Of a DNA stretch of 64,000 bases, positions 46,101 through 58,300 are shown one piece after another (within the stretch, counting starts at the first letter, position 1; every line of letters begins with the position of its first letter). Both the position numbers and the translations under genes were made by a program. This DNA is from Prostheceraeus crozeri (taxonomy: Eukaryota > Platyhelminthes > Polycladida > Euryleptidae): NCBI GenBank assembly GCA_907163375.1, contig CAJQUW010007086.1, positions 124,001-188,000 on the forward strand, read 5' to 3'. Below the pieces are notes generated by a model that ran no database searches, was not told where the DNA came from, and saw nothing but the letters and a program-made list of their open reading frames with translations.

Positions 46101-46432
46101 TTCTCTACTTGTGCGTTAGCACTACATATTTTTATGATACAGCAAATATCTTCAGATTTCTGACTGTCTTGCAGGAATTTTCTCATCTGTGGCCACGTTT
46201 GGACGTTGTTGTTGATGGTGGAGAACTTCATACAGATTCAGCAGCACGCTCGGGGTCTACAGTCATTGACGTATCTGAGGAGGGACTTTATAAAATTATT
46301 CGCTCTGGAAGGTAAAGTTGTTCCTGTCGGTAAACTATCAGCATTTCCGTCAGCTTCTCTTATTTTTTCAGTGCTTTGGAACCTACTTTAAAAATAGTCA
46401 GAGACAAGTTTGGATGCATCGAAAAAACATGA
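43096..46432 (+). CDS. YRDC: YRDC threonylcarbamoyl-AMP synthase, four exons
   Basis: Makes threonylcarbamoyl-AMP from threonine, bicarbonate and ATP, the donor for t6A at position 37 of ANN-decoding tRNAs, in cytosol and mitochondria. Exons 43096-43120, 44952-45430, 46175-46311 and 46372-46432 sum to 702 nt (233 residues plus stop) with GT/AG junctions. Diagnostic motifs: GVVAVPTDTIYGLSCL, IKGRHQEKPIAM (the K..R..KP ATP site), LLPGPVTLVF, VGVRIPDEPF, PLALTSANKS (conserved S and N), DVVVDGG, GSTVIDVS and YKIIRSG, in the usual order. A short Arg/Thr-rich start (MLTTTAARG) could be a mitochondrial signal. Met at 44975 is an alternative start giving a cytosolic form. The length is close to animal YRDC without its long N-terminal extension. 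It converges with SEC31. Confidence 0.92.
43972..44844. mobile_element. hAT-like MITE with CGAAAACGAAAAC ends, YRDC intron 1
   Basis: The left end CTAATGTTGTTTTCGTTGAC and the right end (GAAAACAACACCAG, to 44844) are inverted, with two mismatches in the first 14 bp. Both are followed inward by ACGAAAACG repeats. TGTTGTTTTCGT ends recur in widespread hAT families. Flanking duplication is not convincing. The Lys-rich open frame at 44649-44885 is read through the repeat end and is not a gene. Confidence 0.6.
44952..45430 (+). CDS. YRDC: YRDC exon 2
   Basis: Acceptor TTCATCTTTCAG, donor GTAAGT. It encodes most of the YrdC fold from GGVAISRKM through SNDLSSLKVD and contains the ATP/threonine pocket residues. 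Confidence 0.93.
45463..45530. mobile_element. Solitary hAT end in YRDC intron 2
   Basis: CAGGGCTGCCACT is followed by GTCTGTATTTACGGAC, an imperfect palindrome. The layout copies the left end of the inner hAT at 18297 (CAGTGCTGCCACT, then a TAAATTTA-centred palindrome). No right end was located before the next exon, so it is a fragment or its partner has decayed. Confidence 0.45.
45893..45928. repeat. Long hairpin in YRDC intron 2
   Basis: CTGCC, GT, GTCACCCCA (45893-45908) pairs with TGGGGTGAC, GT, GGCAG (45913-45928) across a 4-nt loop, 14 of 16 positions. GTCACCCCA recurs singly near 46073 and in the 13.6-14.0 kb region. Possibly a tiny MITE remnant. Confidence 0.55.
46175..46311 (+). 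CDS. YRDC: YRDC exon 3
   Basis: Acceptor CTGTCTTGCAG, donor GTAAAG. Encodes EFSHLWPRLDVVVDGGEL, then GSTVIDVSEEGLYKIIRSG, matching the C-terminal part of animal YRDC. Confidence 0.92.
46372..46432 (+). CDS. YRDC: YRDC exon 4, stop
   Basis: Acceptor TATTTTTTCAG. Encodes ALEPTLKIVRDKFGCIEKT and TGA, comparable to ALE.T..IL..KYG in vertebrate YRDC. The intron between exons 3 and 4 is only 60 nt. Confidence 0.85.
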
Positions 46433-46803
46433 AAGGTGCTAAATTGCAATTTCTGTATCGAAATGTTTCTCATATTCTTAAGCAGCACATTTGTATGATG
46501 ATTTCTCACAAAGAACATTTGGTTCTTACTATGACTCAGATGGTAACGAGATGGAGGATATGATCTGTGGGGTCTCATTGAAATCATTTAACCTGTCCAT
46601 CATGACGCACCTCACCATGAATAAGTGTCTAATTAGCGCGAGTAAACTCGACAATGATAGTTAAGCTCTTGTGTGATTAGCATGGAACTGCATTTTGTAA
46701 CTTTGCATTCCTTTCCCTGCACTTCCAGGATTGCTCATGCAGCTAACATATCATAAATGCTTAATGATTTAAAAAAATCATACACGCGTGTCTCTGTATT
46801 TGG

Positions 46804-46809
46804 AATAAA
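46804..46809 (+). terminator. YRDC: Candidate YRDC polyadenylation signal
   Basis: AATAAA 372 nt after the YRDC stop codon, the first plus-strand match seen downstream. Confidence 0.45.
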
Positions 46810-46849
46810 AATGCAGTAATTATCAGACGTGTTTTTTCTTTGTCATATC

Positions 46850-46905
46850 ACTTGATACACCCTTGACACTGCGTCCACAAGACGAAACGCGTCAGGTTTT
46901 TACCA
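46850..46905 (+). repeat. Hammerhead-like relic of a Penelope-like element 3' end
   Basis: ACCC, TTGACAC in place of CTGATGA, a GTCC/AGAC-type stem, then GAAACGCGTC and AGGTTTTT. The pattern and the GTCAGGTTT suffix match the decayed motif in the 3' end of PLE2 (about 13308-13345). Core bases are lost, so this is a relic only. Confidence 0.3.
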
Positions 46906-48572
46906 TTAGTCGCAAAATATAAATTATTCATCGCAACAAAGGGACAAGAATTTTCATTTGAAACTAAAGGTGACTGTCAAGATCTTCCCGTACCGACAGA
47001 CGCTGACTATACCGCTCAGCACGTTTTTAAGATGCATACATCCTCGATGATAAATCATACTACTATCCTGCCTGATACATCAGCTATCGATCAAGACTAT
47101 CAGATTCATCGTTCTAGATTTATGAAGAACAGTTAGATGAGATGAATCGCTTGAAAATACAAAATATTTCACTTGAAACGTTGCTGATATCTCGATAATG
47201 CTATTTTTATTCAAACGGTTTCGAGCTCCCACTTTTCCACAGGAATTTAAATAAAAGCCCATTATGCCCTAGTGCGGTTTGGAAAAATTTCTATGGTCAA
47301 TGCTATAGAAATGAAAGCTCACATGAATAGTTTAGAGACGCTTCACATGCTAGACAATGTGGGCTCTTTTCCGGATTTTTATGAAAATTTAGGGGTCTCG
47401 AGTTTCGGCGAGAAATGTTTAGAAACAATTAGGCGATATAGAGGGGTTAGAAATGCATCTGCTAGCTGATCAAGAAAATTGTCTTCATGACAAGTTGGAC
47501 ATACATCGTATCATCTCTGGCATATGTCTGGTGATTGCATATCTTTGACCGTCGTTGCATGACGTACCCATGATTTATAAGTTGACATGCAAAAATGAAG
47601 TGGTTTTGAATTTCAAATGAATTTTTATGCCACAAATCCTAAGCTTAAAATGAAAGACATCTTCGGTTAGAGCAGACGAAGACCAACAGCGTAGAACATT
47701 GACTTAATGTACCTATGGCTACAAAATGCAAAAGACAAGATCGAACCACCCCAACAAGTACTAAAATTTCTGAATTTTATCATCTTCGACAATATATCTT
47801 TGAGACAAATTCATCAAATGGAGATCGTACTGTTGGACTCCTCACAATATTACGGACTTACGCGCTTAATATGGTGTCAATCTTCAGATTCGTCAGAATT
47901 CAGACCAGGTCGAGTTTGCATTACGTTGAATGGAAAATTGATCTTCTTGTCCCTATGACTTAATGCTCTGTCGATTGAGGACTATAGCTATCAGCATCAT
48001 CAGATCATCTCGCACCCGGGAAATTTTTCTGTGATGTGACCTTACTTTCGCATTGGTTGGCAGCAAAAAATGATAACCCTTTGGGCCATATTCCACTGGA
48101 ACTAATAGCATGGCTAACTTTCTCCATTGATCTCGATATTTCGTTCGCATTGGTGGGTGATAGATATTGCTCTTTTTTGATATCGCTTTCACAAATGGCA
48201 GCTTTTTTTGCTTACCATCCAACACCCCACTTTAAAGTCTTTCTATCGCTCCTTTTCTCTCACAAGCCTGACAATTTCATGTGATGTACGTCTTTTGATA
48301 ATCAATAAACAACTCCCATCGGTGTTTACAATTTGGAGGACTTGTTCATGTTAAGATCTTCAGTATCATTCGGCAAAGTAAGCCGCAAATCATGAGGCTG
48401 TAGGCCTATGCAAACTGGCTCAAAATTTGCCGATTCGCGGGTCCCTATAGTGCATGACGAACAGAGGACTGCATTTTTCATGCTTTCTCCCAAACTTCGA
48501 GTAGTACACTTATACTATGTCATTTACCTACGCTGCATCCGCATTGTGGAATTCCTTAAAAAGAGATGTAAG
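46906..48572. other. Intergenic, between convergent YRDC and SEC31
   Basis: Several unrelated short open frames on both strands, none recognised; the longest is 90 codons (48225-47953, minus). No splice-supported gene or clear repeat. Confidence 0.45.
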
Positions 48573-48705
48573 CAGGGATTGCAATTCACCCAAGAACAAA
48601 ACCCCGGAAAATCGGGAAAAACCAGGGGTTGACTGCATAAATTTGAAATACATGTATTTACATAAGATTAATTTCGCAAAAAGACCCGGAAAATTGCGAT
48701 CCCTG
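48573..48705. mobile_element. 133-bp hAT MITE with exact target duplication
   Basis: CAGGGATTGCAATT (48573) and AATTGCGATCCCTG (to 48705) are inverted with one mismatch. GATGTAAG flanks both ends exactly (48565-48572 and 48706-48713). CCCGGAAAAT motifs lie inside both ends in the same orientation. At 133 bp it is the smallest complete element here. Confidence 0.9.
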
Positions 48706-48917
48706 GATGTAAGGATCTTTGTATTCCTATACTCCTTTAAATGATCTTTGAAGACTTACTTTATTTCTTGCGATCGCTGACGTATCTATGTTTTTTGTCT
48801 ACATGTGATGTTGTATGACTTTATTGCGCTATGAGCTCATCCAGTAATGATGTATCATCCTTGAAAGTAAAATCTTTAACTGCAACCAAATAATTACGAA
48901 CAACAAGAACACCCAGT

Positions 48918-48923
48918 TTTATT
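48918..48923 (-). terminator. Candidate SEC31 polyadenylation signal
   Basis: AATAAA on the minus strand 249 nt past the SEC31 stop codon. Confidence 0.5.
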
Positions 48924-49171
48924 TCATTCATTACAATGTAATTGCACGGGATCACAAAGTAAACCTTGACTTCAAAACGATGACTATGTACGCACACAGA
49001 TCACTGCGGTAATACGGAAAACAAAGGCAATGAGAATCTAGATGGAACCAATCATGAAGTAATGATCGTTGCTGTAAAGGTATTGAGGCGTGTTGTCAGA
49101 CAGGAGAATGGACGAGCAGGAGGAGGAAAAAGCGAGACTGATGAAGGTAGCGATGAACAAATGGCATCAAT

Positions 49172-49360
49172 TCAAGAAACACGAACTTGCATCATCGATG
49201 CACTTTGCATGAGCACTTTCAATCCAGGTACAAAGGCCCTAATTTCAGCGAAATTCGCTGTTTCGACGATATGATTAATGATAGCTATGGCCTGATTATA
49301 ATCTCCAACTCGGACAGCCGCCATAACGTTATGAACACCACCTAGCACCGATTGCGATAC
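49172..49360 (-). CDS. SEC31: SEC31 terminal exon
   Basis: 63 codons including TGA. VSQSVLGGVHNVMAAVRVGD, YNQAIAIINHIV, then FAEIRAFVPGLKVLMQSA match the human C-terminus (GLHQIVRCVQARNYQEGL, then FSEISSFMPVLKVVL). Acceptor TTCTTTTGCAG. Confidence 0.93.
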   Translation of the reverse strand, partial: VSQSVLGGVHNVMAAVRVGDYNQAIAIINHIVETANFAEIRAFVPGLKVLMQSASMMQVRVS

Positions 49361-52300
49361 CTGCAAAAGAATAGCATGACTCAATATGGTGGGTTAGATC
49401 AGTTGCTTTTGAGCATTTAAATCAAAGCTAGGCCGCCAGAAGAAAACACACACACTTGAAATAATAATGATTTTCGAGGGGCAGTAAAATCTTCTAATAT
49501 CCACAAAAAAGCGACAATTATAAATTAATCATTTCCCAATAGATGATCTAAGGTAACAATATAACCATTGATTTTGAGCAAAGAGTTGTTAAGATGATTC
49601 ATTCTGCAATAAAGAAAACGTTGAAAGTAAGATTCTGTTGCTTGTATAACCTCATGCCTAGGTGTTAAGCATTTCGATGCATCATTCAAACTAAGTTTTC
49701 CATTATGTTTATAGACTTTATCACACGAGGCTACTTTACTCGAGCAATTAAGAGGAAACTACTGATCACCGCTATTTTTGTCGATCAAGTTTAGTTAAAC
49801 GTAAGTCGTGACAATTTTATTCGGTCATGCAATCGGTTACTTATCACACAATACAACTTAATGAAGACCACTCTTTCATTCTTGTCATAAGCTAACGAAG
49901 ATATACACCTGCCATTGGTTGAAGAATCCTAGCAAACACTGGACACCTTGCAGCTGACGGTCATGATATTTGCTGTAATGCTTGTTGAATAATGAATGGA
50001 CTCCTAGATAACAGAGAGCCGTTCCCTGCTGCAAGAGGTTGATAATACAGGAGTCCGTGAGATGAATGGATCACTGAGATCAGTGGCGTATCCAAGGGGG
50101 GACACGGGGGAATGTCCCCCCTCTCTGAGAGATATGATTTTAACACATAAGTTTATGAAGAAGGAAAGTGCACTCAAACATCAATTCTCAATGCACTCTG
50201 TGGAGTTGAGCTTTAGTGCTTGATTTGGCTGGGAGTCTTGTGTCAGAGTGTGACGTTGCTTTCTTACCGATAGCCATTGCCGATAGCGCCGATAACACAT
50301 TCGTAAAACAGTGACTTGCAGTGGCGTAGCGTGTATAGTATTCACAGTATTCAGTGAATGCCTATTTATTTCCACTGTGTAAACTTAATGAATTCTATCC
50401 ATTCTTAAATATAACCAGCTTTTTGTCCGTTGAAAAATTTTCTTTATTCAACCAAAAAGTATATAAAAGAAATCTGCTTTATTTCAAAGTACATTTGTGA
50501 TAAGAGCTCATTAATTACATCAATCAACGCTAATTTGGGCTTCGTATGTCTTTTCGGACACCTTTCCTTTGCTTTAAACTTTCCGAACACGTGTTCAATG
50601 CGCCATCACACGCCTCCTTGATTATCTGCACCATGTCGACACTTCTGTTATCAGTTTCAATTCTCCCAATATGAGACTACTATTCAAGTTGACCACCTGA
50701 ATACCACTGGTGAGTATTCCAATCGTGAATATTCTCTCCTTCATAGGATAACAAGTTCTCAATTCATAATCGGACTTGTGTTACTCAAGAAAATTTTCGG
50801 AATCACAAAACAACTTTCGATCCAACTTCAGGCTAAGAAGATAGATTTTGTGGCAGCCATGGAAGAAGTTCAACATGTAACTGATATCTTCAGGTCTTGG
50901 AGAAGTGAGTCAACTGTATTCATCAATGCCTACGCAGAAGCCGTGAAGCTGTTTCAGTGCAATACGGACGATCCTTCTGCAGAGCTCGAAACACCGCGAC
51001 TGACATCAAAGAAAAAATACCGTTCGAATGTGCCTTCTTCATCAGCATCTGATTATTACAGAAAAGCTCCATGGTATCCTTTGCTTGATGCAATCATCTC
51101 ACAGATGAATGATCGCTTCAGTGAATCTTCAAAAACTGCCCTATCTATGTCAAACTTCATACCAGATCGAGTTGCCGATGTCATAGTGGAAGATATGAAA
51201 CATATCTTTGAAAAATATATATATCCATACTACCAGATAGTCTTGATACTTGTATGATGGAATTCTACAGATGGCAGCAAAAATGGAATTCAATTCCTAA
51301 AAAAGATTGTCCTTCAAGCGTTGTGGAAGCCCTGAAGTCGTGTAATTCTGACCTATATCCTAATATCTATATCCTACTGAAAGTGTTTGCTTCAATCCCA
51401 GTAACTTCGGCGACTGCAGAGCGGTCGTTCAGCAAGTTTCGTCAAATGAAAACGTACCTCCGTTCAACAATGAGTGAAGCACGTTTGACAGGATTGACTT
51501 TTCTGGCAATACACAAGGACATTCCACTGGATTACGACTCTGTGATTGATTTGCATAAGACGGAGCACAACTCACGCTTTAAATTGTAATACGTTTACTT
51601 AAGTCCTAACGGTCTCTCGTAAAAACATTAGTGTAAAGCTCAGAAAAATGTTATGTTTTTTAACTTCTTTCTTCAGGAAAAGTATTTTGCAGTGCCTGTT
51701 TATTGTTCTGTAATTTCACTGTACTGATAGAGAATATCTTAAGTATACATGTACAAATAGAAGATGCGTACACTAATAATACTGTTTGTGTCACTGTTGA
51801 GTTTTATAATAATCTGTACCTGTTCAGTTTTACTGAATTCAATTTTAGGACGTTACGGTATATCAAAATGTGGGATATCAAAATTCGGGATTAACGAAAA
51901 TGAATATGAAAGCGAAGATTAAATTATTGATAATATTTCATGCGACCATGATTATACTATTTATGATTATTATATTTCTTTCCGTTGAATATGCATAATC
52001 TTCGTGGTAGGCCAAAAAATTAATTAATTTTTGTACCCCCCTTTTCAAAATCCTGGATACGCCCTGACTGAGACCTAAGAAAATGCCCAGATACTAGAAT
52101 TCTCACTGCGAGCTTGTGCATGATCGAGTGCTACGTGTCGGATAAATCCTGGTCGATATTAGAGAGACAAAAAAATCATGAATGGTATATTTGAAAGATG
52201 CAGCCCTAATTTAATCACAATTCCGGACAATCACGTGTGATAGGAATTTAACTGAATCAATCAACTGACACAAAAATTACTGAGAAGTCAATCAAATGAC

Positions 52301-55300
52301 AAAAATTACTGAACAATCAATTAATCAAAATTGCAGCTGCTGAGCAATCACTAAACTGAAATTCGGTTAAATTTTGACAAATCCTGATATAGGAGGCGAC
52401 TATCTACATTTGCTATTTCATCCAACCAATGTTCATATAGATGTCCAAAAGTCGTCTAGAAATTTTAAATCCGAAAATCTCTGAGTTGAAATAGAAGACT
52501 TACGTAAATTCAACACTCTATTTGGATTAAGCATGCGATTTTGCCCAAACCGAATACCTTCTTTTTTATAGAAGATTCGGTAAGGAAGCACTATAAAAAG
52601 TAATGAGTAATGCTCGAGTGTGAGAAGATCTTGATCATTAGTCGCCGCCACGGATTAGAAAGACATTCTAGAGGCAATTAATGAATTGGTTTGCTTCAAG
52701 ATCTTGCAGCAATTTCAATTAGTTATTGATACATTAGTGTTCCATGACGACAGAGTCATAATGATACTTCAAATTATGAATACAATGTGCAGAATCGCTG
52801 CAGTTTTATTCACAGAGCTTCAGTTTGGTTTAGGATCTCCATCATAATGAAAACGGAGAATATAAACATGTTTAACTGGAAGGTCAAAGACGTCAAACTA
52901 TTCAAAGACTTGAATTGAATATCATTCACATAATCATTGAAGCCTTTCTTTCCGCTTAATTGCATCCACGCATTGTTGCTAACGCTCACCGCATTACGTC
53001 ATACATCCTCACTCATAAATATGATAAAGATTAATCAGAAATGCATAAATACTTATCCAATGAACACTTGATTAAATAAAAAAAATGAATTTTAAATCTT
53101 AAAATGCTGATCATTAAGACTAAAATATATTAAATTTTTTATAGATATTCACATTAGAAATGATATAATTTTTAGAAGTTTGCGGCACACTGCAAGTAAG
53201 TTATGTTTATAATCTGGTGTTTTCAAACAGAAGTGATCATCAGTAAACAATTACATGGTTGGCACAAATTCGCAAATCATTTGAAGTAAAAGTTATTTCT
53301 GATACTTATTGAAGAGACGAGCACAATAAGGGGAAAAAAGGAGATCCTGCGTTTAGTCTTACAAAAAGACAATTGAACTTGTTTAGTTCGCGGTAGAAGT
53401 TGAGGGGCCAAACAGTGTAATAGATGATCACCTCGTAATGTCTGGCGAAAACCTTGCAGAGCTCTTGCCTCCCGACGAGTCAAGAAACTACTCAACAGCT
53501 GATAGTGGCATTCAAAGCTACATATAATTCTAATTCTATGGCAGTGCTTTCTAATTTTTTCGATCTTGTTTGCATTTTTTGTTGATAAACCGACATAAAC
53601 TGGGCAGATGTATTCAATGATGCCTCCGATTAGAGAATAATACATTTCAGGGCATGTCCTTCTTCGTTGTTATTTGGAATTTCTTCATTTGCTGTGACGG
53701 ACACGCAGACAAAGCAATTTATTTATGTGGCGGTACATCGTAAGTTGAATTATTTTCGGTATCTTCTACGATGACTGTACTTTCAACGTAATCACCGACA
53801 TGAAAAACGACTGATTTGAACATTGAGAAATGTTTTTCTACTTACGGCGTCAATGCGAATGGAGTCATAGAGCGCTTCTAACTTTCTATCCACATCCTCC
53901 ATCTTCATCTTCATTTGCTGCAAGAGATAAGCGTTACTGAGCTTACATGTTAGTAGTTTTAGAACCTTTTACAAGTGTCAGTGTAAGTTTACACCTCGCG
54001 AGGAAATTTAAGAGTATGATCATATGTATGAATCATACGTATGATTTATACCTGAAACATACTATGAGAGTGAAACACTTTGTATACAAATCATACGCAT
54101 GAATCATACCCAAATTTTGGTACGAGATCCGCATACTATGATCATGCTATGACAGTCTCATGCACCGATTACGGCATGAAATATCCATGCTGAGAACATA
54201 CTATAATTTTTTCTTACCATCATTTTTCCCAGCGACAGGGTTCCTTTGGTGGCTTACTTTTTTTTCGGAGAAAATCTTGCATTATATTACTTTGTCATTT
54301 CTTCCTTCATTTTTCTAAAATAGCTACCATTAATTTAAATCAGCGCTTGAATTATCAGCTCTATCTAGTTGGTTTGAATTGCATTGAATGATTAAAGTTC
54401 GGCGAGATTCTAAATAAGTAGCAAAATTTTTCAGTAACAAAATAATAAAACAATTTTTAACCAATTTCTGGTAATGATATGAAGCGTATCGCTTTCTAAA
54501 AACACGCAATCTTGAAACTTAGAAAAATTGTTCAAAGGGAGAGTATCTGAAATGAAATGAAATGATAGCAACTTGTCATGTCAAATTTATTCCGGAAAAA
54601 GAAAATTGAAATACACAAGAATTACGTGTCTCAGTTTTTGAATAATAAAAGTTGTTCGACTATAGATCAGCAGATATTCCTCTCATGAAAAAGGAAAGAC
54701 ATGTAGGTTTGTCTTTAGTAAGGTTGTTTAATGTTTGAAATAAACTGCACTCTCCTAAATTGCAAACTTAACTCATTTTCAATATTTTCAGAGTGCATTT
54801 TCAATTCCACTTTCAAATCACTTGCATTAGGAGTGATTCGTAATTATAATGAGTCATTTTTAGCAATTCACAACAACCGAATGCGAGCTAGTTGACCTGG
54901 ACATGCACGGTGACCTGTCGGTAGCTGATAGATTGTTTAATTCCGACCAATCAAATGCTCTTGAAATCGATAAGTAATAAACTAACACGTAAAAACACCT
55001 CGTTGTTGGCGCATGTTCACCATGTTCATAAGTGATAAAAACGCTCTATTCTTCGATGTTCAAGAATGAAATTCACCAGCTAGCATCTTGAGAGTCCTAT
55101 GCGACTTGGTTCAATGCCTGATTGGATAATTTTCGTTTGGAACTTCAATGACCACGAAATCAAACCATTGATTTCAGAGGCATCTCTTCATACACATGTC
55201 GATTTATTTTCACAAATATGAATAACTAATTTCACTCCTAGATTCTAAGGATTAATCGCTTCCCTCATGGTACACCATCTAATTGGAGCTTTTAAGTACT

Positions 55301-58300
55301 AGATTTTTACTTATCAATTTCTAATGACGTTTCTATGGTCAATGGTCAGAATCGTACGATCCATTGGCCATCAGAAGGACATAATTGGACACCTACGACT
55401 ATTTTATGGGATCCCACATAATGAGATGTGCAGGACTCTCCCAAAGCAGGTGTTTTGAAATGTGATTGGAAGCACACTTTTAAAATCGTATATGGTCAAA
55501 TTCTCATATCCATTGCAGCACTAGTATTGCATTGTGTAGTTTAGCATGAAGTTGCAAAATCACAAACAACCAAGAACTAATGAATGATACTAACCTACTA
55601 TGTTTGACGGAAATTTAATCTACCCTACTGGGGAAATGCACCTAAATTGACCAAAAAACATCTTCGCCTCGATGGATTCGCCACTATATCTCTTTAGAAC
55701 CATCTCAGCACTATCTCAGTAGAACAAAATTGAAGGAAAAATCTTGAAACGACTTCATTCTAGAATAGGATTTGGAAAGTATTGGGAAATCTTTTACAAA
55801 AATCAATCGCATGAAAACCTCATGCCCATATTTGAGTATAATTTCATTACTGAAAATTTATACAAAATCATAGCATGAAAACCTCATGCCCTTATTTGCG
55901 AATGATTTCAGTATAAAAATCCTGAAATTTCATACCTATGACTCTGCAATACCCTTTACATAGTCAAATTTTTAGTATGGAAAATTCATGCCCACGTTTG
56001 AGTATGATTTCGGCATGAACAAATCATAGTAAGAAAAATTCATACACGTGTTTGCGCATGTTTTCAGTATGAAATCTCAAGAACATATGAATCATACGAA
56101 AATCATACTATGATTCATACCGACTTATTTCCTCGCGGGACATTGATCAAGGCAATTTAATTGAACTCGACGATACATTCTCATGTGAATTCAAAACAGT
56201 TATCATACATTCTCAATTTATCGCGTTGCTACCGGCGTTAGTTTAGGATAGGCGCATCCCAGTGTGTCGCTAAGGGCAACTTATAGGGATGTAGAAAGTA
56301 ATGTCATTGCAGATATACCTAGGCCATTGTCTTATTCGAACAGTGGATAGTCTCTATTTACATATTACTTATATATTAATAAAAACGGCTATTCGAGCAA
56401 GAGAAAATGCAATTGGTTATCTTATGAAGCATTCTTCAACTCTTCAGCTCTACTGGAGCATCGACAACTCAGTGTTGAAGCCACGCATAAATTATGGAGG
56501 CGGATTATTACGATTTCAAGAAAGATCTTTCCTCCGAGTTTATCATGCCAATTATTGAATTGAGATCACAGGTGCCTGAGATGCGCCTCATCACAAGAGT
56601 AGGTAAGCATACGGTGCTAATCGGTATCGAAGTACGACAGTAACCTGTGCATCCGATACATGTTCGTCATCTTGTTTTTGTACTTTTTCTACTCGATATG
56701 AGGATCGGAGCAAAACGTCAAGAAGTAGCAATTGCTCATTCTTGCTTGCTCTAAGCATGTTTTCTGACTGCACTTCTCAGCATGTTTTTTATAACGACTG
56801 CTACAAGTTAGTTGTTTGATGTGAAAAACACCCCTAGACGTACATGACTGGAACTTATAGTTTTGTAATCAAAGAAAGTATAGCACTTTCACTTGAGTAA
56901 TATCAATATGAATGAGGAAAAGTCATCACATACTGGCTCATATCGACTGGTGACTTATCATCCAATTCAATTATACATAGTCACAAGGTAATGATGCTCC
57001 ATAATTTTTGTATGATAACTTATTTGTCTTTCTTTCCGTTTGATGTTGCTTTGTAGTGAAGAACGAAATGTATCACGAAGCTATATCAACTTTTTTATTT
57101 CCAACCCATTTTCCCAAAACTTAAGATGAAATGTTAGATCAAGACCTCCTATTTTCACACATTAGAAATTGTACACCATTTACTGACATCATGGAATGTT
57201 AATATTACTTTCAAAAGATATCGAATTTGCACAGTCAATTATATTCAGATTATGTATACCCTTGTTAAAGTAGACTTGTCAGCTTGTATCAATGCATATG
57301 ATTCAGATGGTAAGATCAACTCATTGGACCTACATTTTTGGGTTGTTAACTCTAAATTGTCGGAAGTCATCAGTACAAAGGTTGTCCACCTCTAGCTTGC
57401 TAGAATGGCTTTGTACCTTAGGTGGGGCATGGTGCAAAAGGAAGACACTTCAACTAATATGGTAAAAACATCTTCTTACTCGACTAGTTGCGCCTGACTT
57501 GCACAGACTGAGCAGTTGACCGAATACAACTTCAAGTTGTTGATGCTCCTGAGGGAGTGGGGCTTTCGGCTCTGCAGGCTGTGATTGAACAGGAGGAGGG
57601 GGCTGATTTAATCGTGCTGATTGAGGCTGTCCTTGGCCGGAGATGGGAGCCATGGAAGGATTGGGAGTACCAGGAGTGGCCGACCCTGGGGTGTAAAAGT
57701 TAGGAGGGTGAGTCGGGTTGGCCAGAGCACCATTGGGAACATATGCGTGATAAGGCTGAGAGGAAGGAACACCAGGCATTCCAGCCCCATGATGATAACG
57801 AACAGTGTTCGCTTGAGGCGGGGCTGCATGAGGTTCCGGAATATAAGCAGCTGGGTTATAGAAATTGTTGACGGGAGCGGCAGCAGGCTGCTCTTCTCCA
57901 ACCTGAAGCAAACATATGTAACTTCCTTAGAATCAGATAAGACACAACAACAACAATGACAGATATTGCTTCGAACAAATAGTTGTAAATGCGTGTAATT
58001 TAAGAAGTGACTTTGCCAACAATTGCACTTCATATCTAAGTTTCAAAAAGCAGTGCACTTCAGAATAAAGCTGCACAAGGCATTATTTATTGAAGATTTG
58101 CTATCAACTTGTAAACGTCTGACAAGTCGAAAAGTCGATTTTGTAAATTCTGTATAATAGTAACTCGCAGAGACCGACATGCTTATATTCTTATCAAAAA
58201 GCGAATTTGAATGATATCACCAGGTAATCGCAGGTTGGTGAAACAGACTGATTAAATCATGCATTTTACAAAACTTTGGAACATAAGATTCTTTACGTTA

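Noticed and set aside
47953-48225. 90-codon minus-strand frame between YRDC and SEC31
   Set aside because: No homology recognised, no splice signals that would join it to a gene, composition like its non-coding surroundings.
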